In this document: piece by piece, positions 5,454 through 6,722 of the stretch | How the letters are laid out: each line of letters begins with the position of its first letter | Numbering within the stretch: position 1 is the stretch's first letter | NCBI GenBank assembly: GCA_945788595.1 | Contig: CALZMS010000050.1 | Location: forward strand, 1 to 6,722 | Length of the DNA: 6,722 nt | Origin: an uncultured Lachnospiraceae bacterium | GTDB lineage: Bacteria > Bacillota > Clostridia > Lachnospirales > Lachnospiraceae | Direction of reading: 5' to 3' | Program-made: the position numbers and the translations under genes | The notes under the pieces: generated by a model | What the model was told of the DNA's origin: nothing | Database searches by the model: none | The model's input: only the letters and a program-made list of their open reading frames with translations

Positions 5454-6701
5454 ATGACAACATTGACAGAAATGGGACAGCGTGCTAAAGATGCCGCTGC
5501 GGTACTGGCGAAAGCATCCAGTGAACAGAAAAACAAAGCTCTGCTGGAGGCAGCCAAAGCGCTGCGCCAGTCTATCGATATGATCCTTGCAGCCAATGCG
5601 CAGGATCTGCAGCGAGGCAGAGAAAACGGCATGTCCGAAGCGCTTTTAGACCGATTGATGGTAAATCCCGCCCGCATCGATGCCATGGCCGAAGGCCTGG
5701 AACAGATCGTGACACTGGATGACCCCATCGGGGAGATCCTGTCCATGAAAAAACGCCCTAACGGTCTGATGATCGGCCAGATGCGGGTTCCTTTTGGTGT
5801 CATCGGTATTATTTACGAATCCCGTCCAAACGTGACAGCAGATGCCTTCGGCCTGTGTTTTAAGACCGGAAATGCCGTGATCTTAAGAGGCGGCAGCGAC
5901 GCGATCTGCTCCAATACAGCCATAGCGGATATTCTGCGGGAAGCATTAGTGTCGGCAGATATGCCAAAAGACAGTATCCAGCTGGTAACAGACACCTCCC
6001 ACGAGACTGCCCGGGAAATGATGCGCCTGACTCGCTATATCGATGTGCTGATCCCCCGTGGAGGAGCCCGCCTGATCCGTACTGTAGTGGAAAACAGTAC
6101 CGTACCCGTCATCGAGACCGGTACCGGCAACTGCCACGTATACGTAGACGAATTTGCTGATCTTGATATGGCCGTAAACATCATCGTCAATGCCAAGACC
6201 CAGCGCCTGGGCACCTGCAACACCTGCGAATCCCTGGTAGTACACAAAAAAGTGGCCGACGAAGCTATACCGAAGATTGCCAGAGCTCTGTTTGAAAAAG
6301 ACGTAGAGATCCGTGGCGACGAAGAAGCCCGAAAACTGGTATCCCAGATCCACGAAGCATCCGAAGAAGACTGGGGCAGAGAATACCTCGACCGCATTAT
6401 TTCCTTAAAAGTTGTAGACACCATCAACGAGGCAATAGCTCACATCAACCGCTACAACACCGGTCATTCCGAAGCTATCATAACCAGAGATTATGCTCAC
6501 TCCCAGCAGTTTCTCCGGGAAGTTGACGCCGCCGCCGTCTACGTTAATGCCTCCACTCGCTTCACCGACGGCTTCGAATTCGGCTTCGGTGCCGAAATCG
6601 GCATCAGCACCCAGAAACTCCACGCCAGAGGCCCCATGGGACTCCTCGCCCTGACCTCCACCAAATACATCATCTACGGAGAAGGGCAGCCCCGCCCCTG
6701 A
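5454..6701 (+). CDS. proA: Glutamate-5-semialdehyde dehydrogenase (gamma-glutamyl phosphate reductase)
   Basis: The 415-residue enzyme reduces gamma-glutamyl phosphate, made by ProB, to glutamate-5-semialdehyde with NADPH; the product cyclises to pyrroline-5-carboxylate for ProC. It is an aldehyde-dehydrogenase-fold protein of normal length. [20 protein letters not shown] and [14 protein letters not shown] (about residues 108-145) belong to the cofactor domain, [16 protein letters not shown] and [14 protein letters not shown] follow, and Cys255 in GTCNTCES is the expected catalytic cysteine. The C-terminal [20 protein letters not shown] and [16 protein letters not shown] are characteristic. 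Start 5454 is chosen for GGGGAGGA at 5441-5448; an in-frame ATG at 5439 overlaps that binding site. It follows the sugar kinase by 169 nt containing the conserved leader. The 3' half is richer in C-ending codons than proB and the kinase, with more C than G on the coding strand. Confidence 0.96.
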   Translation: MTTLTEMGQRAKDAAAVLAKASSEQKNKALLEAAKALRQSIDMILAANAQDLQRGRENGMSEALLDRLMVNPARIDAMAEGLEQIVTLDDPIGEILSMKKRPNGLMIGQMRVPFGVIGIIYESRPNVTADAFGLCFKTGNAVILRGGSDAICSNTAIADILREALVSADMPKDSIQLVTDTSHETAREMMRLTRYIDVLIPRGGARLIRTVVENSTVPVIETGTGNCHVYVDEFADLDMAVNIIVNAKTQRLGTCNTCESLVVHKKVADEAIPKIARALFEKDVEIRGDEEARKLVSQIHEASEEDWGREYLDRIISLKVVDTINEAIAHINRYNTGHSEAIITRDYAHSQQFLREVDAAAVYVNASTRFTDGFEFGFGAEIGISTQKLHARGPMGLLALTSTKYIIYGEGQPRP

Positions 6702-6722
6702 CCACATAATACAAAAGTCAGG
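6697..6722 (+). terminator. Possible terminator hairpin after proA, cut by the window end
   Basis: CCTGAC (6697-6702, overlapping the proA stop codon) and GTCAGG (6717-6722) are exact reverse complements around a 14-nt loop. The right arm runs to the last base, so its full length and any following T-tract are not visible. It may be the start of a transcript-end hairpin or chance. Confidence 0.3.

Overview
The window looks like a chromosomal segment from a Firmicute, most probably a Lachnospiraceae-type gut clostridium. This is inferred from moderate GC, strong AGGAGG-like ribosome binding sites, sigma-A-type promoters, a DUF3786-type protein and the style of the PucR-type regulator. No taxonomic marker gene is present, so the assignment is tentative.

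Layout. Bases 1-128 are non-coding and hold a GC-rich stretch with a perfect 7-bp inverted repeat. Next, on the minus strand, is a PucR/CdaR-type transcriptional regulator (129-1690) whose reading frame is broken once, near 1418-1487. Its promoter (1753-1781) and a small terminator-like leader hairpin (1711-1736) lie upstream. A divergent intergenic region separates it from a plus-strand pair: a TRIC/UPF0126-family membrane channel protein (1927-2577, own promoter at 1872-1900) and a DUF3786-like protein of unknown function (2619-3245).

The right half is a proline-biosynthesis cluster on the plus strand: proB (3498-4352, glutamate 5-kinase without a PUA domain), a ribokinase/PfkB-family sugar kinase (4388-5284) and proA (5454-6701, glutamate-5-semialdehyde dehydrogenase). 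ProB phosphorylates glutamate and ProA reduces the product to glutamate-5-semialdehyde, which cyclises to the proline precursor P5C. ProC, which would finish the pathway, is not in the window. The kinase between them has no obvious role in the pathway.

The most interesting signal is in the untranslated leaders. The roughly 150-nt stretches before proB and before proA share colinear conserved blocks. Each ends in a hairpin with a 13-nt loop whose 3' block is exactly 30 nt from the start codon in both copies. A C-G/G-C compensatory exchange and a U-A/U-G change keep the hairpin in both. A 5' block can pair with the 3' arm of the same hairpin, giving two mutually exclusive folds. I do not recognise this as a known riboswitch or T-box. 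It is a candidate duplicated cis-regulatory RNA controlling both proline genes.
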